A stretch of 64,000 nucleotides of DNA from Lachnospiraceae bacterium (lineage in GTDB: Bacteria > Bacillota > Clostridia > Lachnospirales > Lachnospiraceae), in assembly GCA_009777715.1 (NCBI GenBank), contig WRLH01000004.1, forward strand, positions 79,088-143,087, read 5' to 3'. A program made the position numbers and the translations under genes. Below are positions 17,498-28,304 of the stretch, in pieces. The stretch's first letter is position 1; each line of letters begins with the position of its first letter. The notes under the pieces were generated by a model. That model did not search any database. It was not told the DNA's origin and saw only the letters and a list, made by a program, of their open reading frames with translations.

Positions 17498-17545
17498 GTA
17501 CTTTAACAACATTAATTTGGGTTTTGCTCACTAAAGAGGGAATGA

Positions 17546-18490
17546 ATGGCTAATTATGACGCAGGCAAATTAATCAAGGAATCGCGGAAACAAAAGGGTA
17601 TCTCGCAAGAAGAGCTTGCCGCAGGGCTGATGGACAGGGCACACCTATCTAGAATTGAGAATGGCACAATTACGCCAAACAAAAAAACTTTGGAACCCAT
17701 TCTTGAACGTCTTGGGATTAATCCTTATCATACGGATTTTTTTCTGAGCGAGAAAATGACCAATTATCAACAGCATATTGATAGCCTTAATAGTTACCTT
17801 GCTGATCAGCGGACAGGTGAAGCGGACAGCATAATAAACAGGCTTGAAAATGATGCTGATTTTTCTGAACACAAATTAAACCAGCAATATTTGTTATGCG
17901 CCAAGGCTTGTAACTATGCTAATGAAAATGCAAATCCGGAAGATATACTTGCCTTGCTGGATAAAGCCTATAAAATCAGCAATGAGAAGTTTGGCGAGCA
18001 GAAAGTAAAAGAATATAATTGTATGACAAGCAATGAGCTTTTTGCGATAAATCTCTACGCTGCCATTTATTTTCGCCAAAATAAGCTAGAAAAAGCAATT
18101 GAGACAATGCTTGCCCTTACATATATCTTTGATAAAAACTGCATTGACAAATTCGAAAGGGGAAGAAAATACCCTTTATTGGTTTATAATTTGACGAAAT
18201 ATTTAAATGCTGCCAAGAGATACGATGAGGTAATTGAGTTTTGTAATCAGGGGGTAAACACTTGCATTGAGACAGGCTTTCTTGATACTTTGCCGTTGAT
18301 TTTATTTAATAAGGCTTTTTGCCTTGATGCTCTTGGCGACAAAACTTTAAGTAAGGAATACCTTAATCAAATTTACATAACTTTTGATATGTTCAGATTG
18401 TACAAACATAAAGAAATAGTAAAAGAGTGCTTATCTGGGGAGAAAAATTTCGATACTGCGTCTTTGCCGGAAAAAACCTGGAGCAAGTGA
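17546..18490 (+). CDS. HTH (XRE) transcriptional regulator with TPR-like C-terminal domain
   Basis: 314 residues. Residues 8-62 are an XRE helix-turn-helix (GKLIKESRKQKGISQEELA, AHLSRIENGTITPNKKTLE). The remaining 250 residues are all-helical with TPR-like pairs such as LFAINLYAAIYFRQNKLEKA and FNKAFCLDALGDKTLSKEY. This architecture belongs to the RNPP-like group (PlcR, Rgg, PrgX), where the helical repeat binds a signalling peptide. A secreted-peptide gene lies 0.85 kb downstream on the opposite strand. It has its own promoter and sits in the insertion between rpmH and dnaA. The ligand is unknown. Confidence 0.85.
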   Translation: MANYDAGKLIKESRKQKGISQEELAAGLMDRAHLSRIENGTITPNKKTLEPILERLGINPYHTDFFLSEKMTNYQQHIDSLNSYLADQRTGEADSIINRLENDADFSEHKLNQQYLLCAKACNYANENANPEDILALLDKAYKISNEKFGEQKVKEYNCMTSNELFAINLYAAIYFRQNKLEKAIETMLALTYIFDKNCIDKFERGRKYPLLVYNLTKYLNAAKRYDEVIEFCNQGVNTCIETGFLDTLPLILFNKAFCLDALGDKTLSKEYLNQIYITFDMFRLYKHKEIVKECLSGEKNFDTASLPEKTWSK

Positions 18491-18491
18491 G

Positions 18492-18530
18492 TTAATTAAT
18501 ATCCGCCAAATAAAGTGAAACCCTGTTATC
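18492..18530. repeat. 39-bp direct repeat, left copy
   Basis: Identical over 39 bases to 19752-19790. The right copy encodes the last 12 residues and stop of the solute-binding lipoprotein, so this copy is a stranded gene end lying directly after the regulator's stop codon. Confidence 0.95.
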
Positions 18531-18586
18531 TTTTTATAAAGATATCAGAAGTTGACCTCCCAAACGACTGCACAACTGATTGTTCC

Positions 18587-19195
18587 TCATTCACCATTAA
18601 ATGTATTTGTAATTAATGTTCCAGGTACAACTGTATAAGCAGCAGAATCAGCTCCATAATAATCGCCAATTATTATGTTTAATGCGTCTTCGGGAACTGT
18701 CTTATACAGTATTTCTTTATTTAATTTTCCATCTGTATAGATATTAACTTTATTTTCTTGTTGATTTATCCCTGTCGCTTGAAAACCTATCTGCTCTTTT
18801 AATCCATTAATAGTTTTTTGGTATATGCTCAATTCCTCATAAGAATATTTTACAATCTTAAAGCTAACATATTCTTTATTTATTCTTTCAGAGTTTATTA
18901 ATGCGCCTTCTTTAATTAAAATAACTAGATTTTCATTTTCGTCAAAATAAGCTCCGCCAAAGTATTCTTCATTAATCTCATCGATAATTTCATTGTAAAA
19001 AATCAGCAATTCACGTTGTTTAGCAAAGCTTAAATCATCCTCTGCAAATTCATTTATTGATTTATGTATTTCATTATCAACATAAAATTCATAATCAGGT
19101 AAAGAATTTGGCTCTGGCTTTAAAGCATTGCAATTATTTGAAAAACCAAGTAAAAGTATCATTCCTAAAACTAAACAAAATTTTTTTTTAAACAT
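18587..19195 (-). CDS. Secreted protein resembling a serine-protease prodomain
   Basis: 202 residues. A signal peptide covers about 1-24 (MFKKKFCLVLGMILLLGFSN) with a cysteine at 22 that could be a weak lipobox. The mature part has GGAYFDENENLVILIKEG, a helix EELSIYQKTINGLKEQI, and GINQQENKVNIYTDG. That order (strand, helix, N-x-V-x-I strand) resembles the prodomain of alpha-lytic/streptogrisin-type S1 proteases, yet no protease domain follows; the protein ends about 30 residues later. An AGGAGG-like site precedes the start. It follows the peptide gene on the same strand. Function is not known; foldase or inhibitor roles are speculation. Confidence 0.5.
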   Translation of the reverse strand: MFKKKFCLVLGMILLLGFSNNCNALKPEPNSLPDYEFYVDNEIHKSINEFAEDDLSFAKQRELLIFYNEIIDEINEEYFGGAYFDENENLVILIKEGALINSERINKEYVSFKIVKYSYEELSIYQKTINGLKEQIGFQATGINQQENKVNIYTDGKLNKEILYKTVPEDALNIIIGDYYGADSAAYTVVPGTLITNTFNGE

Positions 19196-19245
19196 GATGT
19201 AGCCTCCTTATAGATTGCATAAACAGAAAATTGAAAACAAGAATT

Positions 19246-19278
19246 GCATACGTCAAACCTGTTGGTTTAAACGTATGC
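19246..19278 (-). terminator. Hairpin between the peptide gene and the prodomain-like gene
   Basis: GCATACGTCAAACC (19246-19259) pairs with GGTTTAAACGTATGC (19264-19278) with one bulge and a 4-base loop. The following minus-strand bases are only partly T-rich, so it may be an attenuator or processing stem that lets some transcription into the next gene. Confidence 0.5.
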
Positions 19279-19337
19279 ACCTTGTTGGCTTTTATCACCT
19301 AAGCCACAGAGTCAGATAAACTTGTCCAGACTAGAAA

Positions 19338-19625
19338 TTAGGGACATCTGTTGTGCGTTGTGAATGCCATTTCCTTAGTGCCATTTTGTGCTTGGCAGTT
19401 TCCGCAATATGCATCGTATTCATTGACATTTACAAATATCAAACATCCTGTTGTAGTTCCACAATTGTATTTATCCTGTCTAACAAACCTCTTATGAGAA
19501 CCAGTTAAATTTTGATTGTGAGGCGGATGGGGATAAGAATACTGGGCAGCGGCTGACAATCCCACGCTCATAACCATAGCCATTACAGCAATTACGGTTA
19601 TAATCTTTTTATTTATCTTTTTCAT
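19338..19625 (-). CDS. Small cysteine-rich secreted peptide precursor
   Basis: 95 residues from ATG 19625, preceded by AGGAGG with 6-base spacing; the upstream in-frame extension lacks this site. A clear Sec signal peptide (basic MKKINKK, hydrophobic IITVIAVMAMVMSVGL, then SAAAQ) leaves about 67 residues. These carry five cysteines in NCGTTTGC, AYCGNC and a terminal RCP, and a Pro/His-rich start YSYPHPPH. I do not recognise a family. Size and secretion fit a bacteriocin-like or signalling polypeptide; the adjacent TPR-type regulator makes the latter attractive, as inference. Confidence 0.7.
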   Translation of the reverse strand: MKKINKKIITVIAVMAMVMSVGLSAAAQYSYPHPPHNQNLTGSHKRFVRQDKYNCGTTTGCLIFVNVNEYDAYCGNCQAQNGTKEMAFTTHNRCP

Positions 19626-19751
19626 TGGTTTCCTCCTTTCTTTCTTATTTTTTTTAAAAAATTTTTTATGCAAATATATGCACATATTTAGAATGCTTTG
19701 TGCATGATATTTCACAACTTAAATAAAAAAATTATGTGTAATTTAGTCATA

Positions 19752-19790
19752 TTAATTAATATCCGCCAAATAAAGTGAAACCCTGTTATC
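19752..19790. repeat. 39-bp direct repeat, right copy
   Basis: Exact copy of 18492-18530. Here the sequence is functional coding DNA, the C-terminal DNRVSLYLADIN and TAA of the solute-binding lipoprotein. Confidence 0.95.
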
Positions 19791-21968
19791 AATAATAGCT
19801 GCAACTTCTTCAGCTGATTTTTGCCCGGCAAAATAATAATTTGCATCATCAAGAATTATCTCCCTAATTTTGTCATCAACCAAATCAAGATGGTTTAGTG
19901 AATAAATCAAGTCAAGAATCCTCTGGATATATTCATCGGATGGCCTTCTTACTGTGATAAGATTACCGTTTACGCCTACTTGATCGTAATCCGGTCGGTT
20001 TCTTGCCCTTTCAGCTAAATCTTCAATTGCCGATATTTTTATTGGTATGCCAAGTAGCAAGCTTGGTGAAAAAATTTTGGCGGTTTCCTGAAAATTGCCT
20101 AAAAAATAGCGGGCAAATTCCCACGCTCCGTCTTTTTCCTTTGCATTCGCAAAAATAGCGAAAAGATCAAACGGCACACATGAAGAACTTAAGTATATTA
20201 CGTCTTCCGTGCCAAAATCAGCTTCAAGATAAGCTTGTTCAAATTCTATATTTCCAAAATTATTAAAAAATGATTCCATCATCAATGGATTGCCAGCCAT
20301 ATAATCAATAATGCCGTTATAATCATTTGCTTGCATAGGGAAAAAATCGGTAGTTTTCAAAAGATTAATAAATTCAAGGCTTTCAAAAGAAGAAATCCCC
20401 AGCTCATAATCGATATAATCATTGAGCAAAAAATTAAGTGAATACCCAAGATAACCAGCCTTTGACATCGCCCTTCTTGGATGCCCGATAGGAAGCACGT
20501 CATCTGCCTGACCGTCCATGAGTACAGTTAAATCATCCCAAGCAAAGTTTTTTAAGGTATCATATTTAATTGCTTTGCCAATTATCGTCCTAATGCCAAA
20601 TGATGATGTACCAAGCAAAAGCTTTCCGTCAGTTTCTAATAATCCCAATACATTGGCAAGATAATCATTCCTGTTGATATGCGGGTCGGTGTCGATAAAT
20701 TCATATAAATCAGCAAAATACCCTCTCGTGGCATAGGTTTTTATCGGCATATTTCTGGATAAAAAAACTAGGTCGGGAATATTCCCGGCAATGATATCAA
20801 TATTAAAAGCAGTTATTGCTTCATCAGTAGCCCAACCGCTACTGCTTTCGGTAGAATATGTCTTAAAGCTGATAAAATAATCATCACTATTACGGTTAAA
20901 GTTAATGACCGCATTTTTTATCTTTGCATCTTCATAAACTGTTGCGACATTAATAACTTTTTTGCGTTTTGCTAAGTCAGCCCCTGATTCTTGCAATTTA
21001 AGCAAGTTTATAGTTCGTGTAAAATCTATTTCATCTATCGCTATATTCTCTTCCAAACAATAAATTGCATCGTCAGCCAGGATTGTATGCTGGTACATAT
21101 TATTATCTGAATTATGTACACCGCTTAATGACCAGTTGGCTAATTCTGACCGCTCGCCATTTAATTTGTAACCCATTACACTTGTTGGCGAAAGCAACAA
21201 AATTTCATAATCGGCATTCCCGCTTCTAAAAAAAGAGCTAAAAAAATTGGCTTTAACATCTTCTAAAATTATTTGCTCACATTCAGATGGACAAAAGCAG
21301 GTAATATATGTAGGAGAATTCATTCCGGCAGATTGCTTTTGGGAGACGGCGATAATGCGTTCATCATACAGCTTTAAAATGCCTTTAATTTGATGGTCTT
21401 TGAGTTCATTTTTTGATTCAAGCAGAAAACCATCTTCGGTATAGGTTAAGATATAATTGTCAAGGTGAAAATAGAAAAATGCACCATTAGCGTTATTATC
21501 GATAGTTAAGGAATAATAAAAAGAATTTTCAAAATCAATTAAGCTGATATCAACAGTTTTTACATAATTTCCATTTTCATCAAAACTAACTAACATATGA
21601 GAACGTTCACCATCATCATTCTTATTATATACTAACCAAGTACCCCCATCAGAATCAAAGCTTCCGATACCGGCATAGCTAGTAATAACAGCTGATTCTG
21701 ATTCTTCCGGAAGATTTAGTAATGTTTCTGAAATTAGAGTTCCATCGGTATTAAAAGTAAGTACCTTTACCTCATCATCATTATCAAGTACATAATAATC
21801 ACCAAGGATTTTTATTTGATTTTTATGCTCAACAAAATTACTGACGCGATTTATATTAATATCTTCGGCGATAATTGTTGCAAGATATGGATCTTTATTT
21901 TCATTTTTTCCGCAGCCATTAATGGCTATCACTATAAAAAATATTGATAATAAAATTATTTTTTTCAT
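19752..21968 (-). CDS. Lipoprotein: N-terminal propeller-like region fused to an ABC solute-binding domain
   Basis: 738 residues. A lipoprotein signal ends INGC at residue 19. Residues 25-330 are beta-rich with repeated TFNTDGTL-, SFDENGNY- and TYTEDGFL-type motifs, suggesting a beta-propeller. From about 340 (KVINVATVYEDAKIKNAVINF) to the end it resembles family 1 extracellular solute-binding proteins for sugars: DIIAGNIPDLVFLS, KGYFADLYEF-like YFADLYEFID, and a C-terminal helical lobe. No permease or ATPase genes adjoin it. It probably acts on the outer membrane face as a ligand-sensing or binding lipoprotein. AGGAG precedes ATG 21968. Confidence 0.75.
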   Translation of the reverse strand: MKKIILLSIFFIVIAINGCGKNENKDPYLATIIAEDININRVSNFVEHKNQIKILGDYYVLDNDDEVKVLTFNTDGTLISETLLNLPEESESAVITSYAGIGSFDSDGGTWLVYNKNDDGERSHMLVSFDENGNYVKTVDISLIDFENSFYYSLTIDNNANGAFFYFHLDNYILTYTEDGFLLESKNELKDHQIKGILKLYDERIIAVSQKQSAGMNSPTYITCFCPSECEQIILEDVKANFFSSFFRSGNADYEILLLSPTSVMGYKLNGERSELANWSLSGVHNSDNNMYQHTILADDAIYCLEENIAIDEIDFTRTINLLKLQESGADLAKRKKVINVATVYEDAKIKNAVINFNRNSDDYFISFKTYSTESSSGWATDEAITAFNIDIIAGNIPDLVFLSRNMPIKTYATRGYFADLYEFIDTDPHINRNDYLANVLGLLETDGKLLLGTSSFGIRTIIGKAIKYDTLKNFAWDDLTVLMDGQADDVLPIGHPRRAMSKAGYLGYSLNFLLNDYIDYELGISSFESLEFINLLKTTDFFPMQANDYNGIIDYMAGNPLMMESFFNNFGNIEFEQAYLEADFGTEDVIYLSSSCVPFDLFAIFANAKEKDGAWEFARYFLGNFQETAKIFSPSLLLGIPIKISAIEDLAERARNRPDYDQVGVNGNLITVRRPSDEYIQRILDLIYSLNHLDLVDDKIREIILDDANYYFAGQKSAEEVAAIIDNRVSLYLADIN

Positions 21969-22183
21969 GCCATTCTCCTACTTTTGTAATAGTTTATAGC
22001 GGTTTATTTATGAGTTTTCATCGCTATAAATGATTAAATTAATTTTTCCTATATAACTTTACCATCTTTTACCCCCAAACACCATAGCATATCATACACA
22101 TTTTTTACCAAATTTCGTGTATAAAAACACACATTTTTAGTAAAGGACACGACACAAAAATAAAAAATTTTTCAAACTTCTAT

Positions 22184-22214
22184 TTGCTTATTTACCCCAA
22201 CTATATTAATATAG
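22184..22214 (+). promoter_or_regulatory. Putative dnaA promoter with a 14-bp palindrome
   Basis: TTGCTT (22184-22189) and TAATAT (22207-22212) are 17 bases apart. The -10 lies in the perfect palindrome CTATATTAATATAG (22201-22214), which could be an operator or chance in AT-rich DNA. A near DnaA box, the complement of TTATACACG, lies at 22116-22124. Confidence 0.5.
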
Positions 22215-22255
22215 AATGGACAAGTAAAATATATCGCTTTTGAAAGGCTTTTTAG

Positions 22256-23623
22256 ATGTCCAACCTTAAAAGTATTATTTCAGATAATTGGGAAAAAATA
22301 AAATTTACTGTTTATAATGAGTATGAGCTTTCAAAGGTTGCTTATGAAACCTTTATTGAGCCGCTTATTTTTCATGATATAAATGAAGAAACCAATGAAA
22401 TCATCATCTCAAGCCCTGATGACCAAGCCCAAGTAATAAAAGTCATTACCTCAAAATATGCCCTCTTTTTTAAAGTCACAATCACCGAATTAATTGGAGT
22501 TGATTGTAATGTCGTCTTTATTTTGGAAAAAGATAAAGAAAGTGGCCAATCGGCAAAGGCAACAAATATCATCCGCAACGTAAATTATGAAAACGCAAAC
22601 CTAAACTCAAAATATTTATTTGAAACCTTTGTGGTGGGAAGCAATAACCGTTTTGCTCATTCGGCCGCCTTGGCAGTTGCTGAACTTCCGGGGCAAGTAT
22701 ACAATCCATTTTATATTTATTCAAGTTCAGGAATGGGAAAAACCCATCTTATCCATGCTATTGGCCATTCAATCCTTAATAATAATCCAAATTCAAAGGT
22801 TTTATATACCACCAGCGAAGACTTTACTAATGAAGTAATTGCGGCCATAAGGAGCGGCAACGCAACAAAAATGGTTGAATTTAGGGAAAAATACCGCACC
22901 GTTGACGTTCTTTTATTAGATGATGTCCAGTTTATCATTGGCAAAGAAAGTACCCAAGAAGAATTTTTCCATACTTTTAATTCTTTGCACATGGACAATA
23001 AGCAAATTATTTTGACCTCTGACAAACCGCCAAAAGATCTTGAAACACTGGAAGAAAGGCTTAGAAGCCGATTTTCATGGGGCCTTATTGCTGATATGCA
23101 AGCTCCTGATTATGAAACAAGGATGGCTATTTTACAAAGAAATGCCGAACAGCAAAATAAAATAATTAATAATGAAATATTTGATTATATTGCAAAGAAT
23201 GTAACTTCAAATGTCAGGGAACTAGAAAGCGCATTTAATAAGGTTCTTGCTTTTTCAAAAATAGAAAATAAGCAGCTTAATATGAAAGGTGTTGAAGAAA
23301 CCTTAAAAGACATTATTTATGAGGAAAAAAGAGAAATAACGCCGACATTAATTATTAATATTGTCGCAGAGCATTATAATGTTGATCCGGCCGAAATAAC
23401 CTCGAAAAGAAAAAATCAAGAATTTGTCCAGCCAAGGCACGTTGTTATGTATCTGTGCCGGAAATTGACTGATTATCCTTACAAACAGATAGCAAAAATA
23501 CTAGGAAAAAAAGACCACTCTACCGTCATTCATGGTTACGACAAAATTAAGAATGATATTTTGACAAACGAAGAGCTTAAAAATAAAATAGACATTATTA
23601 TTAAGGTAATAAACCCTAACTAA
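22256..23623 (+). CDS. dnaA: Chromosomal replication initiator DnaA
   Basis: 455 residues. Domain I covers 1-85, followed by a short domain II linker. The AAA+ domain has the Walker A SSGMGKTHL, Walker B LLLDDVQFI and sensor motif ILTSDKPP. C-terminal domain IV carries the DnaA signature KKDHSTVIHGYDKI, which contacts DnaA boxes. It melts the origin and loads the helicase. A GAAAGG site precedes ATG 22256. It is separated from rpmH by the 4.9-kb insertion rather than lying directly beside it. Confidence 0.98.
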   Translation: MSNLKSIISDNWEKIKFTVYNEYELSKVAYETFIEPLIFHDINEETNEIIISSPDDQAQVIKVITSKYALFFKVTITELIGVDCNVVFILEKDKESGQSAKATNIIRNVNYENANLNSKYLFETFVVGSNNRFAHSAALAVAELPGQVYNPFYIYSSSGMGKTHLIHAIGHSILNNNPNSKVLYTTSEDFTNEVIAAIRSGNATKMVEFREKYRTVDVLLLDDVQFIIGKESTQEEFFHTFNSLHMDNKQIILTSDKPPKDLETLEERLRSRFSWGLIADMQAPDYETRMAILQRNAEQQNKIINNEIFDYIAKNVTSNVRELESAFNKVLAFSKIENKQLNMKGVEETLKDIIYEEKREITPTLIINIVAEHYNVDPAEITSKRKNQEFVQPRHVVMYLCRKLTDYPYKQIAKILGKKDHSTVIHGYDKIKNDILTNEELKNKIDIIIKVINPN

Positions 23624-23806
23624 AAATTGAAATAATTAAATCCACAAAATACTGTTTATAACTTGTTTATATTTGAGTTTTGCCTTATAATAAAGAGTAG
23701 CATAAAAATAATCAATGGTGATAATTATTAAGTAAAAAATAGTTATTAGCTACATATAAACACTTTAATTTTTATGTAAAAGCTTTATATAAGAGACCGG
23801 AAAAGC

Positions 23807-23845
23807 TTTTCCACATATCCACAAGCCCTATTACTATTACTACTA
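23807..23845 (+). other. Origin unwinding element: DnaA boxes plus DnaA-trio-like triplets
   Basis: Two 8/9 DnaA boxes in the same orientation, TTTTCCACA (23807-23815) and ATATCCACA (23815-23823), are followed by AAGC and six consecutive triplets CTA-TTA-CTA-TTA-CTA-CTA (23828-23845), that is TAG/TAA triplets on the complementary strand. An AT-only stretch with TTTATTAATATTATAA follows. This is the geometry of the basal unwinding system described for B. subtilis. It lies in the 266-bp dnaA-dnaN gap; another weak box AAATCCACA is at 23638-23646. Confidence 0.75.
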
Positions 23846-23889
23846 AATTACTTTATTAATATTATAAGGATTTTTAGAAAGGAATTAAA

Positions 23890-24996
23890 ATGAATATCGT
23901 CTGTTCAAAAGCAAATTTATTAAACGGAGTTCAAATTGTATCAAAGGCTGTGCCTAATAAAACGACAATGTCAATTTTAGAATGTATTTTGGTCGAAGCA
24001 ATTGGCGGAGTAATAAAGCTGACTGCCAACGATATGGAAATGGGCATTGAAACCAAAATTAACGGCAAGATTAATGAAGAAGGGAAAATTGCCCTTGATG
24101 CGAAGCTTTTTTCTGAAATAGTAAGAAAGCTTCCTGAAAATGATGTTACCCTAAGTGTTGACAGTAATTTTAGGACGATTATTACTTGTGAAAAATCAAT
24201 TTTTACCATTATCGGAAAATCGGGCGAGGATTTTTCATATTTGCCAGATATTGAAAGAATAGATTCAATTTTAATATCGCAATTTACTTTGAAAGAAACT
24301 ATCAGGCAAACGATATTTTCGATTTCTGATAATGAAAATAATAAATTAATGACCGGAGAATTATTTGAAGTAACCGGGGACAAATTAAAAGTTTGTTCTT
24401 TAGATGGCCATCGCATTTCGATTAGAAGAGTTGACCTTAAAAACAATTATCCCAATCGCAAGGTCGTCATTCCCGGCCGAACACTTAATGAAATAAGCAA
24501 AATATTATCAGGTGAAACTGATCGTGATGTTACTGTTTTCTTTACCGGAAAGCATATTGTCTTTGAATTTGATAATACAATGGTTGTTTCACGGCTAATT
24601 GAGGGTGAGTATTTTCGGATTGACCAAATGTTATCAAGCGATTTTGAGACTAAAGTAACAATTAATAAGAAAATATTCCTAGATTGCATTGACCGGGCAA
24701 CTCTTCTCATTAAAGAAAATGAAAAAAAGCCAATCATTATTAATATTAACGATGAAAAAATGGAACTTAAAATGAGTTCAACGGTTGGCAGCATGAATGA
24801 AGAAATTGATATTTCCAAGCAAGGAAAGGATTTGATGATTGGCTTTAATCCAAAATTTTTAATTGATGCCTTGAAAGTTATTGACGATGAAACGATTGAT
24901 ATTTATATGGTTAACCCAAAAGCCCCTTGTTTTATAAGGGATAGTGAAGAAAACTATATTTATTTGGTACTTCCGGTTAATTTTACGACAGTTTAG
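23890..24996 (+). CDS. dnaN: DNA polymerase III beta subunit (sliding clamp)
   Basis: 368 residues, standard clamp length, three repeated clamp domains (about 1-120, 125-245, 246-368). Recognisable segments include TKINGKINEEGKIALDAKLF and RRVDLKNNYPNRKVVIPGRT. It forms the ring dimer that tethers polymerase. A GAAAGGAATT site precedes the ATG. It is first in the dnaN-yaaA-recF-gyrB-gyrA run. Confidence 0.97.
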   Translation: MNIVCSKANLLNGVQIVSKAVPNKTTMSILECILVEAIGGVIKLTANDMEMGIETKINGKINEEGKIALDAKLFSEIVRKLPENDVTLSVDSNFRTIITCEKSIFTIIGKSGEDFSYLPDIERIDSILISQFTLKETIRQTIFSISDNENNKLMTGELFEVTGDKLKVCSLDGHRISIRRVDLKNNYPNRKVVIPGRTLNEISKILSGETDRDVTVFFTGKHIVFEFDNTMVVSRLIEGEYFRIDQMLSSDFETKVTINKKIFLDCIDRATLLIKENEKKPIIININDEKMELKMSSTVGSMNEEIDISKQGKDLMIGFNPKFLIDALKVIDDETIDIYMVNPKAPCFIRDSEENYIYLVLPVNFTTV

Positions 24997-25008
24997 AGAG
25001 ATGTAGCC

Positions 25009-25209
25009 ATGAAAATAAAAGATGAATACATAAAATTAGGACAAGCAATGAAACTGGCCAATTTAGTCAGCAGCGGGGCGGAAGCAAAAATATTAATCGC
25101 TGGCGGAATGGTCTTAGTAAATGGCGAAACGGAAGTAAGGCGGGGCAGAAAGCTATATGACACAGATGTCATTTTATTTAATGGAAATGAGATTAGAATT
25201 GAGAAATAA
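25009..25209 (+). CDS. yaaA: S4-domain RNA-binding protein YaaA (RlbA type)
   Basis: 66 residues, an S4 RNA-binding fold: IKLGQAMKLANLVSSGAEAK, then AGGMVLVNGETEVRRGRKL and a terminal strand. Proteins of this family sit between dnaN and recF in Firmicutes and have been linked to ribosome assembly. Intergenic gaps are 12 and 2 bases, so it is operonic. Confidence 0.93.
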   Translation: MKIKDEYIKLGQAMKLANLVSSGAEAKILIAGGMVLVNGETEVRRGRKLYDTDVILFNGNEIRIEK

Positions 25210-25211
25210 AG

Positions 25212-28260
<3,049 letters not shown>

Positions 28261-28304
28261 CAAACTCGTAAAGCATATAGCAAATAATCAGTAAAGGAAA
28301 ACAT

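Noticed and set aside
22116..22124. Functional DnaA box upstream of dnaA
   Set aside because: One isolated 8/9 match in AT-rich DNA with no partner boxes or trios; kept only as a note at the dnaA promoter.
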